Of a DNA stretch of 64,000 nucleotides, positions 1 to 8,270 are shown in pieces (the first letter of the stretch is position 1; every line of letters begins with the position of its first letter). This stretch comes from Methylobacterium sp. Leaf125 (GTDB lineage: Bacteria; Pseudomonadota; Alphaproteobacteria; Rhizobiales; Beijerinckiaceae), in NCBI RefSeq assembly GCF_001423085.1, contig NZ_LMNU01000047.1, positions 62,797-126,796 of the forward strand, written 5' to 3'. Under the pieces are notes generated by a model. That model did not search any database. It saw only the letters and a list, made by a program, of their open reading frames with translations, and was not told the origin of the DNA. A program made the translations under genes and the position numbers.

Positions 1-411
1 CAGGAGCCAGGCCGTCCAGTCCTGCGTGGCGTCACCGCCCTTGCGCCCGAGGCCGAGGGCGAGGCTCGCGGCGGTGATGGCGAGGCCGGTATAGATCGCG
101 GCGCTCAAGAGATGGGCAAGCCGGACGGTCGCGCCCTTCAGCGAGGTTCCGCGCCGGTCGGCATCGGTGACGCTCTCGATGAAGCGCCAGACCGCGAACC
201 CGAGCAGACCGGCCGCGATCAGGCCGACGAGCACGACGCCGAACGGTCCGGCGAGCACCCAGCGGAGGGCGCTCTCGCTGTCGCCGGCGCGGCCGCCCTG
301 GCCGATGGCGGCGAGGACTGCCAAGCCACCGACGACGCAATAGACGATGCCGCGGGCGCCGTAGCCGAACCGAGCGACGCGCTCGATGGTGTTGTGTCCG
401 AGGTTGAGCAA
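1..411 (-). CDS. DUF1206 membrane protein (3' end cut by window edge)
   Basis: The minus-strand frame reads as a multi-pass membrane protein that opens with a VARFGYGARGIVYCVVGG stretch, the typical first-repeat signature of DUF1206 proteins. Several hydrophobic helices follow (about residues 15-35, 50-72, 95-115). The C-terminal part lies beyond base 1. No ATG is available between the upstream stop (436-438, same frame) and the conserved start of the family, so I place the start at TTG 411, eight codons after that stop, with a purine-rich GGGAAA just upstream. The biochemical role of DUF1206 is not known. The gene follows the unknown gene 436-837 in the same direction with a gap of only 24 bases, so co-transcription is likely. 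Family assignment is fairly sure; the start is less sure. Confidence 0.7.
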   Translation of the reverse strand, partial: MLNLGHNTIERVARFGYGARGIVYCVVGGLAVLAAIGQGGRAGDSESALRWVLAGPFGVVLVGLIAAGLLGFAVWRFIESVTDADRRGTSLKGATVRLAHLLSAAIYTGLAITAASLALGLGRKGGDATQDWTAWLL

Positions 412-435
412 GGCGTTTCCCGGGGTCGCGCGACG

Positions 436-837
436 TTATCCGTCGGAGGAACGCGCAGCCTTGCCGGATAGTGCCACGTAGAACCCGAGACCGTCGCCGG
501 CCGGGAGGGTCTGCAATCGATCGACCAGACCCTTGCGCTTGGCCTCGAGCAGCAGGCGGCCGATCGGTTGGAACAGGGTTTCGCCGCCGCCCTCCGGCGG
601 AGGCGCCAGCCGGATCGCCACCGTCTTGCCCTTCCCGAAGCGACTGCGTTCCAGCATGTCCGCCAGCGAAGCCTCCGCGGTCGGACGATTGGTCTCGCGC
701 AGGTCGAGGACCGATTCGGCATCGGTGACCCCGAGCGAACCGCGCAGCTTGTTGGCGTAGAAATCTTCGAAATGGGGCACCGGGCGGCACAGTCCTGGCT
801 GGAGACGAAGATGGGGCGCGTCGCTGCGCAACGCCAT
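436..837 (-). CDS. hypothetical protein
   Basis: A 133-residue open frame with codon usage like its neighbours (G/C at third positions). I do not recognise a family. The protein is soluble, with no signal peptide or membrane segment. It has a charged centre (about residues 45-75) and a C-terminal half with a GLVDRLQTLPAGDGLGFYVALSG stretch that looks like a small alpha/beta domain. The first 15 residues are Arg/Pro-rich and may not be translated, because the true start could be internal. It is read in the same direction as, and just upstream of, the DUF1206 gene. Confidence concerns its being a gene; no function is claimed. Confidence 0.55.
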   Translation of the reverse strand: MALRSDAPHLRLQPGLCRPVPHFEDFYANKLRGSLGVTDAESVLDLRETNRPTAEASLADMLERSRFGKGKTVAIRLAPPPEGGGETLFQPIGRLLLEAKRKGLVDRLQTLPAGDGLGFYVALSGKAARSSDG

Positions 838-933
838 CGTAGCCGTCCGCGAGTCCCGGACACAACGGGCTTCGGATGCATCGGCCGCGTCCCCGGCGCG
901 GAAGCCGTGCCGGGGACGCGGCGGCGTGGTGTC

Positions 934-2379
934 TCAGCCGTGGACGAGCACGTTGCGGAACTGCCAGGGGTCGCTGGTGTCGATGTCCTCGGGGAACAGG
1001 CCCGGGCGACCGGTCAGCGGCGTCCAGTCGGTGTAGACGCCGATCACGGGGCCGAGATACGGGGTCTGCACTTCGAGGCAGCGACGGAAGTCCATCTCGT
1101 CGGCCTCGACGATACCGGCCTCCGGGTTCTCCAGGGCCCAGACCATGCCGGCGAGCACCGCCGAGGTCACCTGCAGGCCCGTGGCGTTCTGGTAGGGCGC
1201 GATGCGGCGGGTCTCCTCGATGGAGAGCTGCGAGCCGTACCAGTAGGCGTTCTTGGCATGGCCGTAGAGAAGCACGCCGAGCTCGTCGATGCCGTCGACG
1301 ATCTCGGTCTCGTCGAGGATGTGGATCGTCTCCTGGACCTTGCCGCCGTTGCCGAACATCTCGTGCAGCGAGAGCACCGCGTCGTTCGCGGGGTGATAGG
1401 CGTAGTGGCAGGTCGGCCGGTAGGCGGCGCGCTCGCCCTCCAGCACGGTATAGTAGTCGGAGATCGAGACGGCCTCGTTGTGGGTCACGAGGAAGGCGTA
1501 TTGCGACTGGGCCGTCGGCGTCCACGAGCGCACGCGGGTGTCGGCGCCGGGCTGGAGCAGGTAGATCGCGCAGCGCGAGCCCTTCTCCTGTTCGCGGCCG
1601 TTCTCCGGCATCCAGGTCTCGTGGGTGCCCCAGCCGAGCTCGGCCGGCTGGTTGCCCTCGGAGACGAAGCCTTCCACCGACCAGGTGTTGACGAAGACGC
1701 CCATGGGCTTGGCCGACTTGGCACGCTGGGTGTCGCGCTCGGCGATGTGCACGCCCTTCACGCCGACCTCGCGCATGAGGGCGGCCCAGCCGGCGCGGTC
1801 CTTCGGCTCAGGGGTCTTCAGGCCGAGATCGCCGGCGATGTTCAGCAGCGCCTGCTTGACGAACCACGACACCATGCCGGGATTGGCGCCGCAGCACGAC
1901 ACGGCGGTGGTGCCGCCGGGGCTCGCGGTACGGGCGTCCAGGATCTCCTGGCGCAGGGCGTAGTTGGTGCGGTCGCCCTGGCTCTTGTTCTTGTCGAAGT
2001 AGAAGCCCGGCCAGGGCTCCGCGACGGTGTCGATGTAGAAGGCGCCGAGCTCGCGGCAGAGCTCCATGATCGCCCGCGACGAGGTGTCGACCGAGAGATT
2101 CACGCAGAAGCCCTGGCCGCCGCCCTCGGTGAGCAGCGGCGTCAGCACCTCGCGATAGTTCTCCTTGGTCAGAGCGACCTGCTCGAAGCGCAGGCCGTGC
2201 TGATCGGCCAGGGACTTGTGCGCGTCGGAGGGCTCGACGACGGTGAAGCGCGCCTTGTCGTATTCGAAGTGGCGCTCGATCAGCGGGAGCGTGCCGCGCC
2301 CGATGGAGCCGAAGCCGATCATTACGATGGGGCCTGTGATGCGGCCGTGGACGGGCCAGGCGGTGGCGGCTTCGGTCAT
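934..2379 (-). CDS. hss: homospermidine synthase
   Basis: Predicted to make sym-homospermidine from putrescine in an NAD-dependent reaction (established for the bacterial Hss family). The 481-residue length and the N-terminal Rossmann motif GFGSIGRG (about residues 22-29), followed by TVVEPSDAH and the GANPGMVSWFVKQALL stretch, fit the saccharopine-dehydrogenase-like Hss fold. A longer frame begins at 2436, but I prefer ATG 2379 (MTEAATAW) because the extra 19 residues are Arg/His-rich and unlike the family. An ornithine decarboxylase lies 1.2 kb upstream on the same strand, which would supply the substrate putrescine, so the two genes probably form a polyamine pathway. Soluble and cytoplasmic. 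Confidence 0.93.
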   Translation of the reverse strand: MTEAATAWPVHGRITGPIVMIGFGSIGRGTLPLIERHFEYDKARFTVVEPSDAHKSLADQHGLRFEQVALTKENYREVLTPLLTEGGGQGFCVNLSVDTSSRAIMELCRELGAFYIDTVAEPWPGFYFDKNKSQGDRTNYALRQEILDARTASPGGTTAVSCCGANPGMVSWFVKQALLNIAGDLGLKTPEPKDRAGWAALMREVGVKGVHIAERDTQRAKSAKPMGVFVNTWSVEGFVSEGNQPAELGWGTHETWMPENGREQEKGSRCAIYLLQPGADTRVRSWTPTAQSQYAFLVTHNEAVSISDYYTVLEGERAAYRPTCHYAYHPANDAVLSLHEMFGNGGKVQETIHILDETEIVDGIDELGVLLYGHAKNAYWYGSQLSIEETRRIAPYQNATGLQVTSAVLAGMVWALENPEAGIVEADEMDFRRCLEVQTPYLGPVIGVYTDWTPLTGRPGLFPEDIDTSDPWQFRNVLVHG

Positions 2380-2699
2380 GGGCGTCGGGTCCTTCTCATA
2401 CGCGTGTCGTTGTCGGTGGTCGTACGGCGACCGCATGCCTTAGGCGGCGCAAATGACGAACAAGCGACGGGCTCAGTGGCGTTTGCGGCTCCGGCGGTCA
2501 ACCGCCCCGGGGCAATCGACTCATGCGCCATGCACCGAGTCTTACGGAAGTTTGAAGCGGCGCATGCCCTGTACGCAGGGCGAGGTCCCACCGCAGCGCA
2601 TTGCGACGACGGCCCCGCACACCGATATTGCACTGCAACAGAACAACAGCGAACACCGACGCGGAAACGTCCGTCCCCTCAACGCCACGGACTTCGACC
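2380..2699. other. intergenic region upstream of hss
   Basis: About 320 bases between hss (minus) and a small plus-strand ORF. It presumably carries the hss promoter. I see no convincing RNA gene, repeat or operator. Open frames crossing it in both directions are short and of low complexity, and I treat them as chance. Confidence 0.4.
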
Positions 2700-2876
2700 A
2701 TGCTCGCACTCATCACCTCGCGCCTCGCCGCTCCGGTCGACGAGCCCATCGACCGCGATCCGGGCATCATCACCCTGGCGGCCTCGCTGCTTCGCGCGGT
2801 GACGCGCCGCCATGATGCCGCCTTCCAGCGCCGCTGCGATCTCGCCACCAAGACCGAGCATCACACGGCCGTCTGA
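2700..2876 (+). CDS. small hypothetical protein
   Basis: A possible 58-residue protein starting at ATG 2700 (MLALITSRLAAPVDEPIDRD). It has acidic and basic patches and a central helix (ITLAASLLRAVTRRHD). No family is recognised. It lies between the convergent ends of neighbouring genes and has only a weak upstream purine stretch, so it could be a chance frame. The codon choice is gene-like, which is the only reason to keep it. Confidence 0.35.
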   Translation: MLALITSRLAAPVDEPIDRDPGIITLAASLLRAVTRRHDAAFQRRCDLATKTEHHTAV

Positions 2877-2900
2877 CCCGCGGTTTCGCCGGAACGGCCG

Positions 2901-3470
2901 TCAGGCGACCCGTCGTCGGGAGCCTGCGCCGCTCTCGGCCACCGCCGGCACAAGGGGGATGGGTGCCGCCTGATCCCAGGCACCCGATGCCCGCAGGATA
3001 CCCCGTGCTCCGGCCAGGGCACCGCGACGCAACTCGAGCCCGAGGAAGCGCTCGCGCTCGAACGGGCCGGGCATGAACAGCCCCTCCGCGCGTTCCGCCG
3101 AAAAGCCGAAGCGCGCATAGTAGGGCGCATCGCCCATCAGCAGCACAGCGCCGTGGCCGAGGATGTCCGCACGACGCAGGGCAGCCCGCATCAGGATCGA
3201 TCCGAGGCCGAGCCCCTGGATCGTCGGGTCGACCGCCAGCGGCCCCAGCAGCAGGGCCGGGCGCCGGGCGCCGGCCTCGACATGCCACAGACGGCAGGTG
3301 CCGACGACGCGACCGTCCTTCTCGGCGGTGAGGGCGAGGCCCTCCGCCGGAAGCCGGCCTTCGCGCAGGCGCTCGGACGTCTTCAGGCGGCGAGCCTCGC
3401 CGAAGCAGGCGTCAAGGAGCTGCTCGCGGGCGACGACGTCGCCGGCCACTTCATCACGAATCTGGACCAA
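2901..3470 (-). CDS. GNAT family N-acetyltransferase
   Basis: A 189-residue acetyl-CoA-dependent acetyltransferase of the GNAT fold, substrate unknown. Seen in order: an N-terminal VQIRDEVAGDVVAREQLLD strand-helix, the central GRVVGTCRLWHV strand, LLLGPLAVDPTIQGLGLGSILM (motif A, acetyl-CoA pyrophosphate loop QGLGLG, about residues 82-90), and GDAPYYARFGF (motif B region), a pattern typical of the YhbS-like subgroup. The chosen start is TTG 3470, preceded by a good GGAAGGG at seven bases. An ATG at 3611 would add 47 Arg/Pro-rich residues without homology value. It sits between ornithine decarboxylase and homospermidine synthase on the same strand, so a polyamine acetyltransferase role is possible but is inference only. 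Confidence 0.85.
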   Translation of the reverse strand: MVQIRDEVAGDVVAREQLLDACFGEARRLKTSERLREGRLPAEGLALTAEKDGRVVGTCRLWHVEAGARRPALLLGPLAVDPTIQGLGLGSILMRAALRRADILGHGAVLLMGDAPYYARFGFSAERAEGLFMPGPFERERFLGLELRRGALAGARGILRASGAWDQAAPIPLVPAVAESGAGSRRRVA

Positions 3471-3625
3471 GGCCGCACCCTTCCCGAACGTTGGGCAGGC
3501 GACAGGACGAGTCCGTTCAGGCTGCGACCGAGGCCGTCGACCTGCACGGGGCGGGACTGTGGGGTTCCACCGCCGGGCGTCCCTCAGGGAAACGCCCGGC
3601 GTTCGCGTCATGACCGTGAAGAGGT

Positions 3626-4792
3626 TTAGATCACGTATTGCTGCAGGGGCGGGAAGCCGTTGAAGGCGACCGCCGCGTAGGTGGTGGTGTAGGCGCCGGC
3701 CCCCTCGATCAGCACCTTGTCGCCGATGGAGAGCGATACGGGCAGCGGGTAGGGTACCTTCTCGTACAGCACGTCCGCGGAGTCGCAGGTCGGGCCGGCG
3801 AGCACGCAGGGGGCCATGCGGTCCTCGTCGTGCTCGGTGCGGATCGCGTAGCGGATCGACTCGTCCATGGTCTCGGCGAGCCCACCGAACTTGCCGATGT
3901 CGAGGTAGACCCAGCGCACCTCGTCCTCGGCGTCGGACTTCTTCGACACCAGCACCACCTCGGCCTCGATCACGCCGGCATTGCCGACCATGCCGCGACC
4001 GGGCTCGATGATCGTCTCCGGCATGTGGTTGCCGAAGTGCTTGGTCAGGGCGCGGAAGATCGCGTCGCCGTAGGATTCCACGCCCGGCACCGCCTTGAGG
4101 TACTTGGTCGGGAAGCCGCCGCCGAGGTTGACCATCGACAGGGTGATGCCGCGCTGGGCGCAGTCCTCGAAGATCGTGGCGGCGGAGGCGAGGGCGCCGT
4201 CCCAGGCACCGGTATTGCCCTGCTGCGAACCGACATGGAACGAGACGCCGTAGGCGGTGAGGCCCTGGCGGTAGGCGTGCTCCAGCACGTCGACGGCCAT
4301 TTCCGGCACGCAGCCGAACTTGCGCGACAGCGGCCACTCGGCGCCGGCCCCGTCGCAGAGGATGCGGCAGAACACCTGCACGTCGCCGGCCTCGACGCCC
4401 GCCGAATCGGCGGCCCGGGCGATCTTCTCGACCTCGGCCTGGCAGTCGACGGCGAAGAGACGCACGCCGAGCTTGAGCGCGCGGGTGATGCAGCGCTCCT
4501 TCTTGATGGTGTTGCCGAAGGAGACGCGGTCGGCGGTGGCCCCGGCGGCGAGCGCCATCTCGACCTCGACCACCGAGGCGGTGTCGAAGCAGGAGCCCAT
4601 CTCGGCGAGCAGCCGCAGCACCTCCGGCGCCGGGTTCGCCTTCACCGCGTAGAACACGCGGGTGTCGGGCAGCGCACGGGCGAAGGCGGTGTAGTTGTCG
4701 CGCACGACATCGAGGTCGAGCACCATCACCGGGCCCTCGTCCTGGCCCATGTCACGGCGTGCGCGCAGGAAATCGCGGATACGATCGGTCAT
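3626..4792 (-). CDS. odc: ornithine decarboxylase (fold-III, PLP-dependent)
   Basis: Decarboxylates ornithine (some family members also lysine) to putrescine (or cadaverine). The 388-residue length fits the group IV, eukaryotic-like decarboxylases. The PLP lysine is in YAVKANP (K51). The SFHVGSQ and NLGGGFPTK loops (phosphate binding) are present, EPGRGMV follows, and the active-site cysteine is in GPTCDSADVLYE (about C336). All key residues are intact. The downstream hss would convert putrescine to homospermidine. The gene is preceded on the same strand by a leader of nearly 400 bases with strong hairpins and a small Arg-rich upstream ORF, matching the known placement of the alphaproteobacterial speF RNA. 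This suggests polyamine-dependent control of expression. Confidence 0.93.
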   Translation of the reverse strand: MTDRIRDFLRARRDMGQDEGPVMVLDLDVVRDNYTAFARALPDTRVFYAVKANPAPEVLRLLAEMGSCFDTASVVEVEMALAAGATADRVSFGNTIKKERCITRALKLGVRLFAVDCQAEVEKIARAADSAGVEAGDVQVFCRILCDGAGAEWPLSRKFGCVPEMAVDVLEHAYRQGLTAYGVSFHVGSQQGNTGAWDGALASAATIFEDCAQRGITLSMVNLGGGFPTKYLKAVPGVESYGDAIFRALTKHFGNHMPETIIEPGRGMVGNAGVIEAEVVLVSKKSDAEDEVRWVYLDIGKFGGLAETMDESIRYAIRTEHDEDRMAPCVLAGPTCDSADVLYEKVPYPLPVSLSIGDKVLIEGAGAYTTTYAAVAFNGFPPLQQYVI

Positions 4793-4949
4793 GCTCGTTC
4801 CAACCCACAGGTTCGCGAGCGCCCTCGCGGGGCGCGCTGTCGAATGTCAGGACGACAGGATGCCGTCCGGCGTCTGGGGGCGCTGCGACGCGACGCGCCA
4901 CGTGCTTTGGAGACACGCGAGGGCATCGCGGGCGCAAGAGCACCCGGAA

Positions 4950-5200
4950 GCTGCCTTGGATTGGAAGGGGGGTCCCCACCGCACGCCGGGCAAAGAGAAA
5001 CAAGCCTCTTCGGTGCCGGCCTTTGGAGGGCCGACGAGACCAAAAAAGCCCGTTCGTCGTTGCTTTAAGCTGCGTCCCCCGTGGAGAGCGGGGTTCGCCG
5101 GTTTCGCCTCCGGCTGCCGGTTGTTGTCGGGGTCCGGTGTTGCCACCTGGATGCCGGCCGGAGGGAATCCACCCTGTCGACCATCGATCCTTTAAGACCC
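4950..5200 (-). promoter_or_regulatory. speF-like structured leader upstream of ornithine decarboxylase
   Basis: On the minus strand this stretch contains CCCCG-CTCTCCA-CGGGG (near 5079-5095) and CGGCC-CTCCAAA-GGCCG (near 5016-5032), with further GC-rich pairings around 5100-5160. The Rfam speF motif is known to precede ornithine decarboxylase genes in alphaproteobacteria, and position and size fit. I recognise it by location and structure, not by a covariance search. An overlapping small ORF is listed separately. Confidence 0.5.
5065..5184 (-). CDS. possible Arg-rich leader peptide (uORF) of ornithine decarboxylase
   Basis: A 39-codon frame starting at ATG 5184 with an AAAGG four bases upstream. 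It encodes MVDRVDSLRPASRWQHRTP and continues with three consecutive Thr and RRRNRR; about a quarter of residues are Arg. It lies wholly within the structured leader of the odc gene. Upstream ORFs that sense ornithine or polyamines by ribosome stalling are known for speF in enterobacteria (different sequence). By analogy, translation of this Arg-rich ORF could couple arginine/ornithine or polyamine supply to odc expression. The ORF and its ribosome binding site are seen directly; the function is inferred. Confidence 0.45.
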   Translation of the reverse strand: MVDRVDSLRPASRWQHRTPTTTGSRRRNRRTPLSTGDAA

Positions 5201-5469
5201 CTGGCGGCTGTCCGGCAGTTGGCCGGATGCCCACCAACCGACACGCGGCCACAGGCACGTGCGAAATTGGGCAAGGCGCATATACGGTCAGGGTGTTCTC
5301 GCCACAAGGGAAAACCGCGATTTTTCACCCGAAACCGGGTTGTCTTCCCGGGCTGTTGCAGAAACGCCGCGGACACCGACGCCCAGCAGACGATGGGCCC
5401 TTCCCAAGGTCGTGCGGACGGGCCATCAAGCGCACGGTTTTCTCTCAAGGCGCACCGGATCGCAGGACG

Positions 5470-7044
5470 ATGTCAGAACCCAACCGGCGCAGAATCGTCC
5501 AGGGACTCGCGGCCACGACCCTCCTCGCGGCAACCGTGGAGGCGCGGGCGCAACGCCGCGAAGGGCGTCCGGAGACCCCCTTCGGCTTCGCCGACGTGGA
5601 GCGCCGGGCGCAGGACCTTGCCAAGGTTGCCTACGAGGCCCGCGTCCCGACCCTGCCGGCGCCGATCGCCAAGCTCGACTACGACGCCTGGCGCGACATC
5701 CGCTTCAAGCCGGACAAGGCGTTTCTCGGCGACGGGAGCCCGTTCCGGCTCCAGCTCTTCCATCTCGGCTTCCTCTACACCCGTCCGGTGACGGTGAACC
5801 TCGTCCGCGGTGGCGTGGCGACGCCGATTCCCTACCAGTCGAGCCTCTACGACATGGGGCGCACGAAGCTGGACAAGGCCTTGCCGGTCGATCTCGGCTT
5901 CGCCGGCCTGCGCATCCATGCGCCGCTGAACAAGCCGAACCTGCTCGATGAGCTCATCGTCTTCCTCGGGGCGAGCTACTATCGCTTCCTCGGGCGCGAT
6001 CAGCTCTACGGCCTCTCGGCCCGGGGACTGGCAGTCAACGTCGAGGGGCAGGGCGGCCCCGAGGAATTTCCGGTTTTCCGCGAGTTCTGGGTCGGCGTGC
6101 CGGACAAGGCCGACGATGCGCTGATGATCTACGCACTCCTCGACAGCCCGTCGCTCACCGGTGCCTATCAGTTCATTGTGACGCCGGGTGACGCGACCAG
6201 CGTGGCGGTGCGCGCCACCCTGATCCCACGGGTCGACCTCGCGACGGTGGGCCTCGCCCCGCTCACCTCGATGTTCTTCATCGGCGAGAACGACCGTCGC
6301 CACGCCGACGACTATCGGCAGGAGCTTCACGATTCCGACGGGCTCCAGATCGCGGCGGGCAGCGGGGAGTGGCTGTGGCGTCCGCTCCACAATCCGCGCG
6401 ACCGGCGCATCTCCAGCTTCGTCGACCGCGACCCGAAGGGCTTCGGGCTGATGCAGCGCGATCGGAATTTCGAAACCTACCAGGACCTGGAAGCCTCCTA
6501 CGACCGCCGGCCCGGCTACTTCGTCGAGCCGGACGGCCCGTGGGGCGAGGGCGCGGTAATGCTGATGGAGCTGCCCACCGACACCGAGACCAACGACAAC
6601 ATCGTCGCGTGCTGGCGGCCAGCGAGCCCCTATCCGGCCGGCACGCCGGTCATGCTGTCCTACCGGGTTCGTGCCGTCGGCGGGGCTCCGCTCCATCCGG
6701 GCGGGCGCGTGATCAACACCTTCAGCGTCGCCCCGTTGGCCAGTGGCACCGCCAAGGCGGAGGAGGAGAAGGGCGGCTTGACGCGGCGCTTCCTCGTGGA
6801 TTTCGCCGGCGGCGATCTCGACTACTACCGCGCCGATCCGAGCCGGGTGGAGGTGGTGGCAAGCACCGCCCTGGGCCGTATCACGCACAGCTCGGTGGCG
6901 CCGAACCCGCATATCCAGGGCCTGCGCGCGGCCTTCGACGTGACCCTGGAGGCGCCGGGTCAGGCGACCGACCTGCGCGTGTTCCTGCGGGCCTCGGGGC
7001 GTGCCCTGTCGGAAACCTGGGTCTATCCCTGGACGGCCCGGTGA
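5470..7044 (+). CDS. periplasmic glucan biosynthesis protein (OpgG/OpgD family)
   Basis: A 524-residue exported protein for synthesis of osmoregulated periplasmic glucans (known role of MdoG/OpgG and OpgD). The N-terminus MSEPNRRRIVQGLAATTLL carries a twin-arginine-like signal, which is more like OpgD than OpgG. The mature part has the family-typical FGFADVERRAQDLA, FLGASYYRFLGRDQ, FPVFREFWVG and FFIGEND blocks. The length is normal. The start at ATG 5470 puts the RRR motif at residues 6-8; the longer upstream frame is non-coding in character. Its stop overlaps the GTG start of the following GNAT gene, which indicates an operon. In many proteobacteria a membrane glucosyltransferase (OpgH) gene is adjacent; none is seen here. 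Confidence 0.9.
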   Translation: MSEPNRRRIVQGLAATTLLAATVEARAQRREGRPETPFGFADVERRAQDLAKVAYEARVPTLPAPIAKLDYDAWRDIRFKPDKAFLGDGSPFRLQLFHLGFLYTRPVTVNLVRGGVATPIPYQSSLYDMGRTKLDKALPVDLGFAGLRIHAPLNKPNLLDELIVFLGASYYRFLGRDQLYGLSARGLAVNVEGQGGPEEFPVFREFWVGVPDKADDALMIYALLDSPSLTGAYQFIVTPGDATSVAVRATLIPRVDLATVGLAPLTSMFFIGENDRRHADDYRQELHDSDGLQIAAGSGEWLWRPLHNPRDRRISSFVDRDPKGFGLMQRDRNFETYQDLEASYDRRPGYFVEPDGPWGEGAVMLMELPTDTETNDNIVACWRPASPYPAGTPVMLSYRVRAVGGAPLHPGGRVINTFSVAPLASGTAKAEEEKGGLTRRFLVDFAGGDLDYYRADPSRVEVVASTALGRITHSSVAPNPHIQGLRAAFDVTLEAPGQATDLRVFLRASGRALSETWVYPWTAR

Positions 7045-7535
7045 GCGCGTCCTCGATCAGGTCTGAAACGGCGCCGCGGGTGGAGATCCGCCCGGCGACG
7101 CTGGCCGATCTCGACGCCCTGGTGGCCCTTGAACACGCCGCCTTCGCCAGCGACCGCGCGGAGCGGCGTGCCATCCGCCACGCCATCCGCTCGACCAGCA
7201 TGTCGCTCCTGGCGGCGATCATCCGCGACGAGGCGGGACAGGCGACCCTCGTCGGGTCGGCCACGCTGGAGCGCCGGCGCGGCAGCCGCAGCGCCCGACT
7301 CTCCTCCATCGCCGTCTCCCCGGCGCGGTCCGGTCTCGGGCTCGGCAGCCTCGTTCTCGACGCCGCCGAAGCGGATGCGCGCGCCCATGGCTGCGCGCGT
7401 CTGCGCCTCGAAGTCCGCGCCGACAACGGTGCCGGGATCCGGCTCTACGAACGCCGGGGTTACCTGCGCTTCGCCGTCATCCGGGATTACTACGAGGACG
7501 GCATGGAAGCCTGGCGCTACGAGAAGTCTCTCTGA
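7041..7535 (+). CDS. GNAT family N-acetyltransferase (RimI-like)
   Basis: A 164-residue acetyltransferase. VEIRPATLADLDALVALEHAAF is the classic N-terminal GNAT block, followed by IAVSPARSGLGLGSLVLDAAE (acetyl-CoA loop) and LRLEVRADNGAGIRLYERRGY (motif B, common in RimI and related enzymes). The family usually acetylates protein N-termini or small amines; the substrate here is unknown. It starts with GTG 7041, overlapping the stop of the glucan gene (GTGA), so it is probably translationally coupled. A hairpin follows after the stop. Confidence 0.88.
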   Translation: MSASSIRSETAPRVEIRPATLADLDALVALEHAAFASDRAERRAIRHAIRSTSMSLLAAIIRDEAGQATLVGSATLERRRGSRSARLSSIAVSPARSGLGLGSLVLDAAEADARAHGCARLRLEVRADNGAGIRLYERRGYLRFAVIRDYYEDGMEAWRYEKSL

Positions 7536-7544
7536 GACGCGAAA

Positions 7545-7571
7545 GCCCGCCCCGGTGGGACCGGAGCGGGC
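7545..7571 (-). terminator. hairpin terminator shared by convergent genes
   Basis: GCCCGC...GCGGGC with an inner CCGGT-GGG-ACCGG makes a strong stem. On the minus strand it is followed by TTTC, so it best serves the small exported-protein gene at 7602-7841; it may also end the plus-strand GNAT transcript. Confidence 0.6.
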
Positions 7572-7601
7572 GCGGCAGGCCTCCGAAACCGGACGGCTGG
7601 T

Positions 7602-7841
7602 TCAGTCGCAGCTCTCCTTGGTGACCGTCTTGCGGTCGCCGAGATCGTTCTCCTTGGTCACGGTCTTGGAGGAGCAGCCGTCGCCGGACTCCCGGCGCTC
7701 GACCGTGCGGCTCTCGGTTGAGGGGCGATCGACCACGACGGTGTCGGGCGCGTCGCGGCGGATTACCGTGGTCTCGGCCTGAACGGCCGAAGCGCCGAAC
7801 AGCGTTGCCAGGGTCAGGGCGGCGATGATGGGGTTGCGCAT
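7602..7841 (-). CDS. small exported protein of unknown function
   Basis: A 79-residue protein with a clear Sec signal peptide (MRNPIIAALTLATLFGASAVQA, cleavage after AQA-like AVQA). The mature part of about 57 residues is highly charged and ends with two similar segments, KTVTKENDLGDRKTVTKES, a short internal repeat. Two cysteines (GCSS and the penultimate residue) could form a disulfide. The start is ATG 7841, because GGGAG lies six bases upstream of it; the alternative ATG 7847 would touch the ribosome binding site. No known family. Confidence 0.75.
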   Translation of the reverse strand: MRNPIIAALTLATLFGASAVQAETTVIRRDAPDTVVVDRPSTESRTVERRESGDGCSSKTVTKENDLGDRKTVTKESCD

Positions 7842-8270
7842 GTACATCTCCCTTCAGGAAAATCTGCAGCCCCAACGGCGATCATCGAGAAACCGTTCCG
7901 CTTGTTCGAAGGCCGCCCAACCGAAATCTGCCGCATTGCGAATCTTCGGTTGACGATGTCCTGCGACGTCCACCTGAGACCTTGCACATGAGCCCCGGCG
8001 AGAGCGCCGGAGCCGGGTGATGTGGGCCAGATCGTCGGCCGCGGGCGACGGATCCGTTCGCGGAGCGGCCGACCGGACTCCCGCCCTCGTCCGCGAAAAC
8101 GGGTAGGGGGTTTAGGCCTCGTCTCCCGCGAGCGCATCGACGCGCCCGGCCATTTGGTCGGGGTTTCGCGGCTCGGGTCCCTCGCCAAACAGGTTGACGG
8201 GGTGGAGCGGTATCATCCCGTCAGCCGGGCGGTCGGGACGTAGACCAGGGCCGAAACGAGAGGCCGTCGC
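7842..8270. other. intergenic region without recognised gene
   Basis: About 430 bases between the small exported-protein gene and the 3' end of glyS. It should hold the promoter of the former. The only structure I can point to is CCGGCG-AGAG-CGCCGG at 7995-8010. No convincing ORF or RNA gene. Confidence 0.4.

Noticed and set aside
32..1525. Long minus-strand frame at the start of the window
   Set aside because: Arg/Pro-rich translation typical of an out-of-frame reading of GC-rich DNA; it crosses homospermidine synthase and the two genes before it.
568..2802. Long plus-strand frame of 744 codons
   Set aside because: Exactly opposite to hss and its neighbours; a reverse-strand shadow caused by high GC at third positions.
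8022..8243. A 73-codon plus-strand ORF upstream of the glyS 3' end
   Set aside because: Arg/Gly-rich, no ribosome binding site, no homology signal; it probably reflects only GC-rich intergenic DNA.
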